From Pseudomonas gessardii (GTDB lineage Bacteria; Pseudomonadota; Gammaproteobacteria; Pseudomonadales; Pseudomonadaceae), in NCBI RefSeq assembly GCF_001983165.1, contig NZ_MNPU01000005.1, positions 124,001 through 188,000 on the forward strand: 64,000 bases of DNA. The letters run 5' to 3'. The translations under genes and the position numbers were made by a program. Under the pieces are notes generated by a model. It searched no databases, was not told the origin of the DNA, and saw only the letters and a list, made by a program, of their open reading frames with translations. This document shows, piece after piece, positions 9,388-19,479 of this stretch (its first letter is position 1; each line of letters starts with the position of its first letter).

Positions 9388-11832
9388 TTAGAACAAATCG
9401 ATCGGCGCCGACTCATCCGCCGGCAGCGGGCTGCCCGGTGCCACGCCATTGCCCAGTTCATTCATCGACGGCGGCGTATCTTCGCTCTTGAACAGTTCAA
9501 AGTACGCATTCGGCGTGCCTGGTACGGCGGCGCGGCCGCTGATCGGGTCGATGCGCAGGCTGAGGATGCCTTCCGGCTCGGCCTGGGTGTGGGCGGGCTT
9601 GTCCTTGAGGGCGGCGCCCATGTAGCTCATCCAGATCGGCAGCGCCACGGTGCCACCGTACTCGCGGCGGCCGAGGCTTTCCGGTTGGTCGTAGCCGGTC
9701 CAGACGGTGGTGATGTAGTCGGCGTTGTAGCCGGAGAACCACGCATCCTTGGATTCGTTGGTGGTACCGGTCTTGCCCGCCAGGTCCGTGCGGCCCAGGG
9801 CCAGGGCACGGCGGCCGGTGCCGCGCTTGATCACATCCTGCAGCATGCTGGTAAGAATGTAGGTGGTACGCCCGTCAACCACACGTTCGGCCACGGCCGG
9901 TGTGTGTGGGGCCGGTGCCGCCTCCGTGGGCACCGCGCCTGGCGCAGGCTCGATGGTGATGCCAGCGTTGGCCGGTGCCGCCAGGCCATCGCTGGCGGCG
10001 ACGCCGTTGGGCACGCTCGGCGGGTTGGCGACAAACAGCGTGTCGCCGTTGCGGCTTTCGATCTTGTCGATCAGGTACGGCGTGACCTTGTAGCCGCCGT
10101 TGGCGAACACGCTCCAGCCGGTGGCGATCTCCATCGGCGTAAGGGTCGCGGTGCCGAGGGCCAGGGACAGGTTGGGTGGCAGGTCCTGCTTGTTGAAGCC
10201 GAAGCGGGTCATGTAGTCGATGGTCTTGCCCACGCCCATCGCTTGCAGCAGGCGGATCGATACCAGGTTGCGCGACTTGTACAGCGCCTCGCGTACGCGG
10301 ATCGGGCCGAGGAAGGTGTTGGTGTCGTTCTTCGGGCGCCAGACCTTGTCCAGGTACTCGTCGACAAACACGATCGGCGCGTCGTTGACCAGGCTGGCGG
10401 CGGTGTAGCCGTTATCCAGCGCGGCACTGTAGACAAATGGCTTGAAGCTGGAGCCCGGCTGGCGCTTGGCCTGGGTGGCGCGGTTGTAGTTGCTCTGCTC
10501 GAAGGCGAAGCCACCGACCAGGGCGCGGATCGCGCCGTTCTGCGGGTCGAGGGAGACCAGGGCGCCCTGGGCGACCGGGACCTGGCTGAATTTCAGGCTA
10601 TCGTCCTTCTGGCGCTGCACGCGGATCAGGTCGCCGACCTGGGCCACGTCCGACGGTTGCTTGGGCATCGGCCCCATGCTGTTGGTGTTCAGGAAGGGGC
10701 GGGCCCACTTCATGCTGTCCCACGCCACATGTTCTTCGCCGCTGCGGGTCAGGACCTGCACGCCATCTTTTTTCACCTGGGTGACGATGGCCGGATCCAG
10801 GCCGCTGATGGAGCGCTGCTTGCCCAGCTCGACGGTCCAGGCGCTCAGGGTCTTGCCCGGCAGGCGCGATTCCGGCCCACGGTAGCCATGGCGCTGGTCG
10901 TAGGTGATCAGGCCTTCGTGTACTGCGTGGTTGGCAATTTCCTGCAAGTTGCTCGGAATGGTCGTGGTAACGCGGAAACCTTCGGTGTAGGCGTCGCTGC
11001 CGTAGCGGCCGACCATTTCGGCACGGGCCATCTCGGCGATATAGGGGGCGCTGATTTCTGGCGTCGGCACGTGGTAGCTGGCGTTCAACGGCTCGGCCAC
11101 CGCGCTTTCATAGGCGCTCTGGTCGATCTTGCCCAGCTTGTACATGCGCCCCAGGATCCAGTCGCGGCGTTCCTTGCTGCGGGCCGGGTTGGCCAGCGGG
11201 TTGAAGCGCGACGGGGCCTTGGGCAGGCCGGCAATCATTGCCATTTGTGCCAGGCTGGCATCGCGAATCGACTTGCCGTAGTACACCTGGGACGCGGCCT
11301 CGATCCCGTAGGCGCGGTTGCCCAGGTAGATCTTGTTGACGTACAGCTCAAGGATTTCATCCTTGGTCAGCTGGCGTTCGATCTGCAGCGCCAGGAGGAT
11401 CTCGGTGGCCTTGCGCGAGAAGCTGCGCTCGCTGGTGAGGAAGAAGTTCTTCGCCACCTGCATGGTGATGGTGCTGCCGCCCGATTGAATGTGTCCGCTT
11501 TTTACCAATTGCGTGGCTGCGCGCACCAGGCTGCTGGGGTCCACGCCATAGTGGTTGGCAAAATTATCGTCTTCAGCCGACAACAGGGCATTGATGAAGT
11601 TGGGTGGAATGTCGGCGAAACGGATCGGGGTGCGGCGCATTTCGCCGAACTCCGCGATCAGTTTTTCATCGCTGCTGTAGACCCGCAAAGGAATCTGCAA
11701 CTGGATACTTCTCAGGGCCTCTACCGAGGGCAATCCCGGGCTAAGGTAGAGATAGGCGCCGCTGAACACGAGCAGCAGCCCGCAAACGATAGCGACGAAG
11801 GAGTACCCGAAAAACTTCAGCAGACGAATCAA
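9388..11832 (-). CDS. mrcA: Penicillin-binding protein 1A (bifunctional transglycosylase/transpeptidase)
   Basis: A class A PBP that polymerises and cross-links peptidoglycan in the periplasm. It has 814 residues. An N-terminal membrane anchor (residues about 5-30) is followed by a family 51 glycosyltransferase domain with catalytic Glu87 in AEDDNF and the GGSTITMQVAKN motif. A long middle insert of OB type follows. The transpeptidase has the SxxK motif (Ser461-SFK) and a KTGTT box at about residue 687. It is divergent from pilM, the standard ponA-pilMNOPQ arrangement in pseudomonads. No antibiotic-resistance inference can be made. Confidence 0.96.
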   Translation of the reverse strand: MIRLLKFFGYSFVAIVCGLLLVFSGAYLYLSPGLPSVEALRSIQLQIPLRVYSSDEKLIAEFGEMRRTPIRFADIPPNFINALLSAEDDNFANHYGVDPSSLVRAATQLVKSGHIQSGGSTITMQVAKNFFLTSERSFSRKATEILLALQIERQLTKDEILELYVNKIYLGNRAYGIEAASQVYYGKSIRDASLAQMAMIAGLPKAPSRFNPLANPARSKERRDWILGRMYKLGKIDQSAYESAVAEPLNASYHVPTPEISAPYIAEMARAEMVGRYGSDAYTEGFRVTTTIPSNLQEIANHAVHEGLITYDQRHGYRGPESRLPGKTLSAWTVELGKQRSISGLDPAIVTQVKKDGVQVLTRSGEEHVAWDSMKWARPFLNTNSMGPMPKQPSDVAQVGDLIRVQRQKDDSLKFSQVPVAQGALVSLDPQNGAIRALVGGFAFEQSNYNRATQAKRQPGSSFKPFVYSAALDNGYTAASLVNDAPIVFVDEYLDKVWRPKNDTNTFLGPIRVREALYKSRNLVSIRLLQAMGVGKTIDYMTRFGFNKQDLPPNLSLALGTATLTPMEIATGWSVFANGGYKVTPYLIDKIESRNGDTLFVANPPSVPNGVAASDGLAAPANAGITIEPAPGAVPTEAAPAPHTPAVAERVVDGRTTYILTSMLQDVIKRGTGRRALALGRTDLAGKTGTTNESKDAWFSGYNADYITTVWTGYDQPESLGRREYGGTVALPIWMSYMGAALKDKPAHTQAEPEGILSLRIDPISGRAAVPGTPNAYFELFKSEDTPPSMNELGNGVAPGSPLPADESAPIDLF

Positions 11833-12038
11833 GGCTTTTGGATTTCCAGAGAAAAGAATGAGTTAGGTGTCGGGGGTAGGCATGCCGACCCGACCTGCAG
11901 ATAAAAAGCGGGAAAAAACGCTGGGCATTAAAGCATTTTTCGCCTCGGGGCGTCATGGGCGCTGCGGGACCGAGCCGACCGAATGCATCAAACCCGAAAT
12001 TGATCAGCCCTGAGACAGGCAAAGCTTTAGGGAGTTTT

Positions 12039-12692
12039 ATGAAAAAGGGATTTTTCAGGCGAAAAGCCGATACCGTACTGGGCGTGGACATCCAGGATCA
12101 CGGCGTGCAGGTGCTGGAGCTGGCCCGTGCCGGCGATGGCTATGCGGTGCGCACCTATGCAAGCCAGCCTTTACCGGGCCACGCGGTGCTCGACAGTAAT
12201 ATCGTTGATCTGGAGGTTGTCGCGCAGGCCCTTTCCAAGGCATTGTTCCGGGCGCAGACCCAGGTCAGGCAGGCGGCGGTTGCCGTGGCGGGGCCTTCGG
12301 TGATCAGCCGTATGGTTGCGCTGGAGGCCGGGCTTGAGGCCGGCGAGATGGAGCGGCGCCTGCACTGCGAAGCCGAGCAGTACATTCCTTATCCGCTGGA
12401 TGAGGTGGCGATTGATTTTCAGGTCCAGGGCCCCTCGGGTCGTGAGCCCGGTTATGTTGATGTGCTGCTTGTGGCGTGCCTCAAGGAGCAGGTGGAAGCG
12501 CGCGAAGCGGTGCTGGCCCTGGCCGGCCTGGTTGCACGAGTCGTGGATGTAGAGGCATTTGCCTTGGCGCGGATGACCGATCAGGTGGTCGCCCGGATAG
12601 CGCCGGGGCGTGGGATCAATAGTGCACAATGGGCTGCCGATGCCCAGGGATTGCGGGTCGCCTGCGGTTTGGCCCTCAGGAGTTTCGATTGA
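12039..12692 (+). CDS. pilM: PilM with a large internal deletion (type IV pilus alignment protein)
   Basis: PilM is an actin-like cytoplasmic ATPase that binds the N-terminal tail of PilN in the pilus alignment complex. The start at 12039 (MKKGFFRRKADTVLGVDI) has AGGGAG upstream. Only 217 residues are encoded, against about 354 in P. aeruginosa. The first ~187 residues match the family (EAEQYIPYPLDEVAIDFQVQ, VVDVEAFAL), then the frame passes directly to the normal C-terminus (VACGLALRSFD). About 137 residues are missing in frame, including the central region with the second phosphate loop and the adenosine-binding LAGG motif. ATP binding is probably lost. Confidence 0.85.
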   Translation: MKKGFFRRKADTVLGVDIQDHGVQVLELARAGDGYAVRTYASQPLPGHAVLDSNIVDLEVVAQALSKALFRAQTQVRQAAVAVAGPSVISRMVALEAGLEAGEMERRLHCEAEQYIPYPLDEVAIDFQVQGPSGREPGYVDVLLVACLKEQVEAREAVLALAGLVARVVDVEAFALARMTDQVVARIAPGRGINSAQWAADAQGLRVACGLALRSFD

Positions 12693-13243
12693 TGACAAGA
12701 ATCAACCTATTGCCCTGGCGTGAAGAACGCGCCGAGCGCCGTCGCAGGTTTTTCCTGATTTTCCTGTTGGTGATCAGCCTTATTGCATTGGCCGCGGTAT
12801 GGCTGGCCGACCGCGTCATCGACCGTGCGATTGATCGGCAAGTGGCCCGTAACAACCACTTGAGCAAGCAGGTCACGATATTGGACTCACGCATCAAGAC
12901 CATCGACGAGCTGCGCGAACAGCGCCAGCAACTGATGGAACGGATGAAGGTGGTCGAAGACCTGCAGAACCATCGTGCGTCCGGCCAGGCCTTGTTCGAC
13001 CAACTGGCCCGTGCCGTGCCGGATGGGGTGCAACTGAGCCAGGTCAGCGTCAGCGGTACATCGGTGGAGGTTCTCGGCACGGCGGTGTCCAGTGATGATG
13101 TCGCCTGGCTGATGCGCAGCCTGGAAGCCTCCAGCGCCCTGCACGCGCCCAATCTGCGGCATGTGCGGGCCGAGGAGGGCGGTGCGGGCACTGCCTTCCA
13201 GTTGATGGTGGACCATGGGGAGCCTCAGGAGACGGGGCAGTGA
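12692..13243 (+). CDS. pilN: Type IV pilus inner-membrane protein PilN
   Basis: A 183-residue bitopic protein. Its N-terminal tail MTRINLLPWREERAERR is the conserved PilM-docking peptide, followed by one transmembrane helix (residues about 19-38) and a periplasmic coiled coil and ferredoxin-like domain. The ATG overlaps the pilM stop (ATGA), and the stop overlaps the pilO start, so the genes are translationally coupled. The docking peptide is intact although PilM is not. Confidence 0.93.
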   Translation: MTRINLLPWREERAERRRRFFLIFLLVISLIALAAVWLADRVIDRAIDRQVARNNHLSKQVTILDSRIKTIDELREQRQQLMERMKVVEDLQNHRASGQALFDQLARAVPDGVQLSQVSVSGTSVEVLGTAVSSDDVAWLMRSLEASSALHAPNLRHVRAEEGGAGTAFQLMVDHGEPQETGQ

Positions 13244-13860
13244 GCCTTGCGCCCAGCCTGCCAGGGCTGGCACTCCCGCGACTCTCCACGCTGTACCGCA
13301 ACACCGCCCACTGGCCTTTGGCTGGCCGGCTCCTGGTGGGCGTCGTGCTCGCCTTGCTGGTACTGGTGGCGGGGGATGCTGTGTACCTGGGCAGCGCCCG
13401 TGAGGTCTTGCAGCGTCAGGAGGCGGGAGAAATAACGCTGCGCCAGCAGTTTGCTACCAAAGCCCGGCAAGCCGCCCAGCATGAAGGGGTGGTGCGCGAG
13501 CTTGAAACCCTGCGCACCGCCTTCACCGAACAGTTGCGCCAAATGCCGACGCTGACGCAAATGCCCGGCCTGCTGGAAGACTTCGCCCGGCTGGGGCAGG
13601 CCAGCGGCGTGCAGGTCGAGCAGCTCAGTGTGCTGGACGAGCAGGTGCAACCCGTGTTCGTCGAACGGCCGATGCAGCTCAAACTGCTCGGCACCTATCA
13701 CGACCTCCTGGCCTTCGTCAGTGGCGTGGCCGGGTTGTCGCATATCGTTACCCTGCATGACTTTGTGATTCGCCCTGCCAGCTCCCAGGGTGACGCCTTG
13801 CTGAGCCTGACGATGCTCGCCAAGACCTACAGGTACAGCGCCCAGGGAGCATTGCCATGA
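13240..13860 (+). CDS. pilO: Type IV pilus inner-membrane protein PilO
   Basis: A 206-residue partner of PilN with one transmembrane helix (residues about 28-50), a coiled coil and a periplasmic domain. It starts with GTG at 13240, overlapping the pilN stop. Length agrees with P. aeruginosa PilO (207). Together with PilN and PilP it links the inner-membrane platform to the secretin. Confidence 0.92.
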   Translation: MSLAPSLPGLALPRLSTLYRNTAHWPLAGRLLVGVVLALLVLVAGDAVYLGSAREVLQRQEAGEITLRQQFATKARQAAQHEGVVRELETLRTAFTEQLRQMPTLTQMPGLLEDFARLGQASGVQVEQLSVLDEQVQPVFVERPMQLKLLGTYHDLLAFVSGVAGLSHIVTLHDFVIRPASSQGDALLSLTMLAKTYRYSAQGALP

Positions 13861-14372
13861 GCCGTCTCAAGGTTGTGGGCCTGAGCCTGGCATTGCTTGC
13901 GGGGTGCGACAGTGACCCGCAATTGCAGGCGCTGAATGACGAGTTGCAAGCGATCCGCCAGCAGGCGCTGCCGCTGGCCGACGACGTGCCGGCAGCGAGG
14001 CCCGGGCCACGGTTTGTCGCCAGCTCGCCACCCCTGCGTGATCCCTTCCAGCCACCGGACCAGCCCGCCAGTCGTCCCACCGGCAAGCCTGGACCTGCAC
14101 CGGACCTCGACCGTCCCCGGCAGTTTCTCGAAGGGTTTGCCGTCGATCAGTTCCAGTTGGTCGGCACCCTGTCGCTGGGCGCGCAGACCTTTGCCCTGCT
14201 GCGCGGCGCGGCAGGTGTTCATCGCCTGGCGGTGGGGGATTACCTGGGGGCCGATCATGGGCGCGTCGTGGCGATCCATGAGGGGCAGTTGGAGCTGGTC
14301 GAGCTTTTTCCCGATGGTCAGGGCGCCTGGCTTGAGCGCCCGCGCACCTTGGTATTGAACGTGAACTCATAA
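13857..14372 (+). CDS. pilP: Type IV pilus lipoprotein PilP
   Basis: A 171-residue lipoprotein with lipobox LLAGC (Cys17), a Pro-rich flexible linker (residues about 45-85) and a C-terminal beta-domain (FQLVGTLSLGAQTFALLRG...HRLAVGDYLGADHGRV) that in the family contacts PilQ. The ATG overlaps the pilO stop. Length is normal. Confidence 0.93.
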   Translation: MSRLKVVGLSLALLAGCDSDPQLQALNDELQAIRQQALPLADDVPAARPGPRFVASSPPLRDPFQPPDQPASRPTGKPGPAPDLDRPRQFLEGFAVDQFQLVGTLSLGAQTFALLRGAAGVHRLAVGDYLGADHGRVVAIHEGQLELVELFPDGQGAWLERPRTLVLNVNS

Positions 14373-14384
14373 CGGAAGCAAAAA

Positions 14385-15773
14385 ATGAAAAGGATTATTT
14401 CGTCCTTCGGTGTGGCGCTATGGATAGCGTTCACGGCACCGATGACTGAGGCTGTGCCCAAGCGGATCGACCTGATTCACTTGCCACCACCGGGCGGCTC
14501 GCCCCTGAATGCTGCGCGTGGCCCGTTTACCGGTGACAAGCTGTCCCTCAACTTCCAGGACATCGAGGTGCGCGCCGTGCTGCAGCAGATTGCCGACGTC
14601 GCTGGCCTCAACCTGGTGGCCGGCGATGATGTGCAGGGCTCGATTACCCTGCGTCTCAGGGATGTGCCGTGGGACCAGGCCCTGGACCTGGTGCTGCAAG
14701 CCAAGGGCCTCGACAAGCGCGTGACGGCCAATGTGCTGCTGGTGGCGCCGGCCGAAGAGTTGGCCGCGCGTGAGCTGTTGGCCCTGGAGTCGCGCAAGTT
14801 GATGACCGAACTGGCGCCCCTGCGCCGGGAGCTGCTGCAGGTCAATTACGCCAAGGCGTCTGAGCTGGCCAAGTTGTTCCAGTCGGTGGCCGGGCTTGAA
14901 GGGGCAACCGATGAGCGCGGTTCGGTGACGGTAGATGACCGCACCAACAATATCATCGCCTACCAGACGGGGGAGCGCCTGGAGGAGCTGCGGCGCATCG
15001 TCGATCAGCTGGATGTTCCGGTGCGCCAGGTGATGATCGAGGCGCGGATAGTCGAGGCTAATGTCGACTATGACAAAAGCGTCGGTGTGCGCTGGGGTGG
15101 GTTGCTGCGCAATAAAGGCAATTGGAGTGGTGGTGGGGTCGATAAAAAACCGTCAGGTGAGGGCGAGTCGCCCGATAGCTCGCCGTTCGTTGACTTGGGC
15201 GTGGTTAACCCAGGCTCCGGCCTGGGCATCGCGTTTATCACCGATAATGTGCTGCTGGACCTGGAACTCACCGCCATGGAAAAAGGCGGTAATGGCGAGG
15301 TGATTTCCCAGCCCAAGGTGGTCACGTCCAACAAGGAAACTGCGCGGATTCTCAAGGGCACCGAGATCCCTTACCAGGAGTCGACGTCCGAGGGAGCAAC
15401 CTCGGTTTCGTTCAAGGAAGCCTCGCTTTCTTTGGAGGTGACGCCGCAAATCACCCCGGATGACCAGGTGATCATGGAGGTCCGGGTGACCAAGGACGAG
15501 CCGGACTACTTGAACAAGCTCAACGATGTGCCGCCGATCAAGAAGAACGAGGTCAACGCCAAGGTGCTGGTCAAGGACGGCGAGACCATCGTCCTCGGTG
15601 GGGTTTTCTCGAAAAACCAAAGCAAGGTGGTAGATAAAGTGCCATTTTTGGGCGATGTGCCGTATCTTGGCCGCCTTTTCCGGCGTGATGTGGTCGCCCA
15701 AAGAAAATCCGAGCTGCTGGTATTCCTGACTCCGCGTATTATGAATAACCAGGCGATTGCTGTGAGTCGTTGA
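14385..15773 (+). CDS. pilQ: Short PilQ/HofQ-type secretin
   Basis: The outer-membrane secretin ring through which the pilus or DNA passes. It has 462 residues with a signal peptide (cleavage after about residue 23, TEA/V). An N0/STN-like domain ([26 protein letters not shown]), an N1 domain and the secretin core follow ([11 protein letters not shown] ... [15 protein letters not shown] ... [10 protein letters not shown]). P. aeruginosa PilQ has about 714 residues. The missing part is the N-terminal peptidoglycan-binding AMIN region. The size is closer to E. coli HofQ. RBS GGAAG precedes the ATG. Confidence 0.93.
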   Translation: MKRIISSFGVALWIAFTAPMTEAVPKRIDLIHLPPPGGSPLNAARGPFTGDKLSLNFQDIEVRAVLQQIADVAGLNLVAGDDVQGSITLRLRDVPWDQALDLVLQAKGLDKRVTANVLLVAPAEELAARELLALESRKLMTELAPLRRELLQVNYAKASELAKLFQSVAGLEGATDERGSVTVDDRTNNIIAYQTGERLEELRRIVDQLDVPVRQVMIEARIVEANVDYDKSVGVRWGGLLRNKGNWSGGGVDKKPSGEGESPDSSPFVDLGVVNPGSGLGIAFITDNVLLDLELTAMEKGGNGEVISQPKVVTSNKETARILKGTEIPYQESTSEGATSVSFKEASLSLEVTPQITPDDQVIMEVRVTKDEPDYLNKLNDVPPIKKNEVNAKVLVKDGETIVLGGVFSKNQSKVVDKVPFLGDVPYLGRLFRRDVVAQRKSELLVFLTPRIMNNQAIAVSR

Positions 15774-15777
15774 TTCT

Positions 15778-16296
15778 GTGCGAAATTTGATTCTTGTAGG
15801 GCCGATGGGCGCTGGAAAAAGCACCATCGGCCGTTTGCTGGCCAAAGAGCTGCGCCTGCCATTCAAAGACTCCGATAAGGAAATTGAATTGCGCACGGGT
15901 GCCAATATTCCGTGGATCTTCGATAAGGAAGGCGAACTGGGCTTTCGTGACCGCGAGCAGGCGATGATTGCCGAGCTGTGCGGCTGCGATGGCGTGGTAT
16001 TGGCCACCGGCGGCGGCGCGGTGATGCGCGAGGAAAACCGGCGAGCGCTGCATGCCGGCGGTCGGGTGGTGTATTTGCATGCCTCGGTCGAGCAGCAGGT
16101 CGGGCGCACCGCGCGTGATCGCAACCGACCATTGCTGCGCACCGCCAACCCTGAAAAAACCCTGCGGGACTTGCTGACACTGCGCGATCCGCTTTATCGG
16201 GAAATCGCCGATCTGGTGGTAGAAACCGATGAACGGCCACCGCGCATGGTCGTAATCGACATTATCGAGCGCTTGCAGCAGCTGCCGCCCCGTTAA
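15778..16296 (+). CDS. aroK: Shikimate kinase
   Basis: Phosphorylates shikimate in the chorismate pathway. It has 172 residues with a P-loop GPMGAGKST at residues 8-16, the shikimate-binding Asp (FKDSDKEIE), and the GGGAV motif. It starts with GTG at 15778, five bases after the pilQ stop, so it is in the same transcript, as in most gammaproteobacteria. Confidence 0.97.
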   Translation: MRNLILVGPMGAGKSTIGRLLAKELRLPFKDSDKEIELRTGANIPWIFDKEGELGFRDREQAMIAELCGCDGVVLATGGGAVMREENRRALHAGGRVVYLHASVEQQVGRTARDRNRPLLRTANPEKTLRDLLTLRDPLYREIADLVVETDERPPRMVVIDIIERLQQLPPR

Positions 16297-16443
16297 AGCC
16301 AGGGCCGAAATGCGCTATCCTCGGCAACGCGTTGCAACCGTCCGAGGTGTGGCGTAGAGCCATCAGGCAGCGTCCGATCTCGACGGTGCCGACAACGTTA
16401 ATACAGGGCAGGACGCCTGCTTCCATCTTCAGCGCGGGGACAC

Positions 16444-17544
16444 ATGCAGACACTTAAGGTCGATCTTGGCGAGCGTAGCTACCCGATCCATATTGGCGAA
16501 GGTTTGTTGGGCCAGCCCGAGTTGCTCGCGCCGCATATTGCCGGGCGACAAGTGGCAATCATCTCCAACCAGACCGTGGCGCCGCTCTACCTTGAGCGTC
16601 TGAGTCGCAGCCTTGCGGCGTATTCGGTGATCTCGGTGATTCTTCCCGACGGCGAAGCCTTCAAGAACTGGGAAACCCTGCAACTGATCTTTGACGGCCT
16701 GCTCACTGCACGCCACGACCGGCGGACCACGGTGGTGGCCCTTGGCGGCGGCGTTATCGGCGACATGGCCGGTTTTGCGGCGGCCTGTTACCAGCGTGGC
16801 GTGGACTTTATCCAGGTGCCGACCACTCTGCTGTCCCAGGTCGATTCGTCGGTGGGCGGCAAGACCGGGATCAACCATCCCCTGGGCAAGAACATGGTCG
16901 GCGCGTTCTACCAGCCCAATGCCGTGCTGATCGACACCGCCACCCTCAATACCCTGCCGCCCCGCGAGCTGTCGGCGGGCCTGGCGGAAGTCATCAAGTA
17001 CGGGTTGATCTGCGATGAGCCGTTCCTGACCTGGCTTGAAGAGCACGTCGATGCCTTGCGCAACCTGGACCAGGTGGCGCTGACCGAGGCTATCTCCCGC
17101 TCCTGTGCGGCCAAGGCGCTGGTGGTCAATGCCGACGAACGTGAGTCTGGCGTGCGTGCCACCCTGAACCTGGGCCACACCTTCGGCCATGCGATTGAAA
17201 CCCACATGGGCTATGGTGTCTGGCTGCATGGAGAGGCCGTGGCGGCTGGCACAGTGATGGCGTTGGAGATGTCGCAACGCCTGGGCTGGATCAGTGTCCA
17301 AGAGCGTGATCGCGGCATTCGCCTGTTCCAGCGCGCCGGGTTGCCGGTCATTCCTCCTGAGGCAATGACCGAGGCCGATTTCCTCGAACATATGGCGATA
17401 GACAAGAAAGTGATCGATGGTCGTTTGCGTCTGGTGCTGTTGCGCCGAATGGGCGAAGCGGTAGTGACCGACGATTATCCGAAAGAGATTCTACAGGCCA
17501 CGCTGGGAGCGGATTACCGCGCCCTGGCCCAGCTGAAAGGTTAA
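16444..17544 (+). CDS. aroB: 3-Dehydroquinate synthase
   Basis: The second step of the shikimate pathway, NAD- and metal-dependent. It has 366 residues with the NAD-binding [13 protein letters not shown] motif, the [18 protein letters not shown] substrate loop, and metal-binding Glu/His residues ([31 protein letters not shown]). It follows aroK by 147 bases. Confidence 0.97.
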   Translation: MQTLKVDLGERSYPIHIGEGLLGQPELLAPHIAGRQVAIISNQTVAPLYLERLSRSLAAYSVISVILPDGEAFKNWETLQLIFDGLLTARHDRRTTVVALGGGVIGDMAGFAAACYQRGVDFIQVPTTLLSQVDSSVGGKTGINHPLGKNMVGAFYQPNAVLIDTATLNTLPPRELSAGLAEVIKYGLICDEPFLTWLEEHVDALRNLDQVALTEAISRSCAAKALVVNADERESGVRATLNLGHTFGHAIETHMGYGVWLHGEAVAAGTVMALEMSQRLGWISVQERDRGIRLFQRAGLPVIPPEAMTEADFLEHMAIDKKVIDGRLRLVLLRRMGEAVVTDDYPKEILQATLGADYRALAQLKG

Positions 17545-17554
17545 CCAGATCCCG

Positions 17555-19129
17555 ATGACTAGTTTGCATGCCGACGAGGCTTTCCTCGGCCATTACCAGT
17601 TGAGCCACGACCCTTTTGCGCCACGGGTCCCCGGTTTCAAGTTTTTCCCTGCGCAACGCAAGCCGGTGTTGGGGCAGTTGCACCACCTGGCGCGTTACAG
17701 CCAGTTGCTGCTGGTGGTCACCGGCCCCCTGGGCAGCGGCAAGACCCTGCTGCGCCAGGCCCTGGTGGCCAGCACCAACAAGCAATCGGTGCAGAGCGTG
17801 GTGGTTTCCGCCCGTGGCGCCGGCGATGCGGCCGGCGTGTTGCGCCAGGTTGCCCAGGCGCTGGATGTGGCCAATGCCGAGCCGACCGCGATCCTCAAGC
17901 AAGTGGTGCAACTGGGTCTGACCGGCCAGGAAGTCTACCTGCTGGTGGACGACGCCGAGCAGCTCGACGAGTCCGCCCTGGAAGCGTTGCTGGCCCTGGC
18001 GGCGGGTACGCCGGAAGGTCGCCCCCATGTCTTCCTGTTCGGTGAGGCATCGCTGATTGCCGATCTGGAGCAGCTCAGTGGCGAGCAAGAGCTGTTCCAC
18101 GTCATCGAATTGCAGCCCTACGAAGAGGAAGAAACCCGCGAGTACCTGGCCCAGCGCCTTGAAGGTGCTGGCCAGGGCATCGAACTTTTCTCTGCCCAGC
18201 AGATCTCTGATATTCACGAAAGCTCCGACGGCTGGCCTGGCACCATCAACCAGGTGGCCCGGGATGCAATGATCGAAGCAATGATTGCCAGCCGCTCTGC
18301 GGTTAAGCGTCCAAAGATGGGGTTCACCATGCCGAAGAAACACGTACTGGCGATTTCTGCTGTTGTCGTGGTGGCCGTTGTCGCCGCCTGGCTGATTCCT
18401 GGCCGCAGCAAGGCCCCGACCGCGCCAGGTGCGCCGACCGAGCAGGCACAACTGCCACTGGGCAAGCCCACCACCAACGGCGCGCCTGCCGTTGAGTTTG
18501 CCGGTTCCGGCCAGCCTACCAACCTGCCGATGGTCGGCCAGCCGGTCATGCGTGGCCCGCTGGCAGAAGAAGCCGGCGCCATTTCCGAAGGCGACGACGG
18601 TGTGCCGGTAGAAGGCTCCAGCGCCACGCCACCGACCGTTACCACCGTGGCTCCGCCACCGGGCGCAACAGCCAGCCCTGCACCGGTGCCTGCGGCCACG
18701 CCAACGCCTGCTCCGACTCAGGTTGCCACCGCCAAGCCAGCTCCGGCGCCCGTGGTCAAGCCTGCGCCAGCCCCTGCGGCCAAGCCCGTGCCAGCCGCCA
18801 AGCCTGCTGAAAAACCGGTGACCGTGGCCAAGGCCGCTGCCGGCAGTGGCTGGTACGGTAGCCAACCGGCGAAGAACTACGTGGTGCAGATCCTCGGCAC
18901 CAGCTCTGAAGCCAATGCCCAGGCGTTCGTCAAAGAGCAGGGCGGCGAGTACCGTTATTTCAAGAAAGTGCTCAACGGCAAGCCTCTCTACGTGATCACC
19001 TACGGCAGTTTCCCGAGCCGTGCGGCCGCCGATTCCGCGATCAAAGCCTTGCCAGCGAAGGTTCAGGCTGGTAAACCTTGGCCTCGCACTGTTGCCAGCG
19101 TTCAACAAGAACTCGCAACAACTCGCTGA
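17555..19129 (+). CDS. DamX-like AAA+/SPOR membrane protein
   Basis: A 524-residue protein in the usual DamX position after aroKB. It has a cytoplasmic AAA/ExeA-like ATPase domain with Walker A GPLGSGKT (residues about 57-64) and Walker B LLVDDAE. One transmembrane helix follows (residues about 262-281, HVLAISAVVVVAVVAAWLI), then a long Ala/Pro-rich periplasmic linker (residues about 285-430) and a C-terminal SPOR domain (NYVVQILGTSSEANAQAF ... PLYVITYGSFPSR). This suggests septal peptidoglycan binding. Enterobacterial DamX lacks a clear ATPase; the pseudomonad form keeps one. Confidence 0.88.
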   Translation: MTSLHADEAFLGHYQLSHDPFAPRVPGFKFFPAQRKPVLGQLHHLARYSQLLLVVTGPLGSGKTLLRQALVASTNKQSVQSVVVSARGAGDAAGVLRQVAQALDVANAEPTAILKQVVQLGLTGQEVYLLVDDAEQLDESALEALLALAAGTPEGRPHVFLFGEASLIADLEQLSGEQELFHVIELQPYEEEETREYLAQRLEGAGQGIELFSAQQISDIHESSDGWPGTINQVARDAMIEAMIASRSAVKRPKMGFTMPKKHVLAISAVVVVAVVAAWLIPGRSKAPTAPGAPTEQAQLPLGKPTTNGAPAVEFAGSGQPTNLPMVGQPVMRGPLAEEAGAISEGDDGVPVEGSSATPPTVTTVAPPPGATASPAPVPAATPTPAPTQVATAKPAPAPVVKPAPAPAAKPVPAAKPAEKPVTVAKAAAGSGWYGSQPAKNYVVQILGTSSEANAQAFVKEQGGEYRYFKKVLNGKPLYVITYGSFPSRAAADSAIKALPAKVQAGKPWPRTVASVQQELATTR

Positions 19130-19184
19130 AGATCCGGCGACCTTACCCAGGTCGCCCTCTCAGCACCTCAAAAAAACGACAACA

Positions 19185-19212
19185 GCGTGCTGCCCTGAAG
19201 GCCGCACGCTTT
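19185..19212 (+). terminator. Probable terminator after the damX-like gene
   Basis: GCGTGC (19185-19190) pairs with GCACGC (19204-19209), with a partly paired interior, and is followed by TTTG. The T tract is short, so termination may be partial. Confidence 0.5.
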
Positions 19213-19339
19213 GTGGTGTCTGCGTTACAGTAGCTTTTGAGTAGTAGCAGTCAGAATTAAAAAAGTTTTGACTAGCACAGCATATCGCTTTAAACCTTTC
19301 ATAAATGCGACATAGATTTGCGACAGTTCGTCGCCAAAT

Positions 19340-19368
19340 TTGTGGGCGTCTGTGTCGGTGTGTACAAT
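19340..19368 (+). promoter_or_regulatory. gltB promoter and ~110-base leader
   Basis: TTGTGG (19340-19345), a 17-base spacer and TACAAT (19363-19368) with an upstream TG. The region 19130-19479 otherwise holds only the terminator and this promoter. The leader to 19479 contains a GCCGGCGTACG...CGGCGT-type hairpin but no recognised riboswitch. Confidence 0.55.
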
Positions 19369-19479
19369 GACCTCCCTTTTGCCCCCGCTAAGCCGGCGTA
19401 CGTTCGGCGTGGAAGGTAACCGGTTGAATTGAAAAGAAATTTGCCTCGAAATAAGAGGCAGCCTGGTGAGAAAGTGTCT

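Noticed and set aside
12039..12692. Frameshift or stop mutation as the cause of the short PilM
   Set aside because: The frame is continuous to the normal C-terminus, so it is an in-frame deletion.
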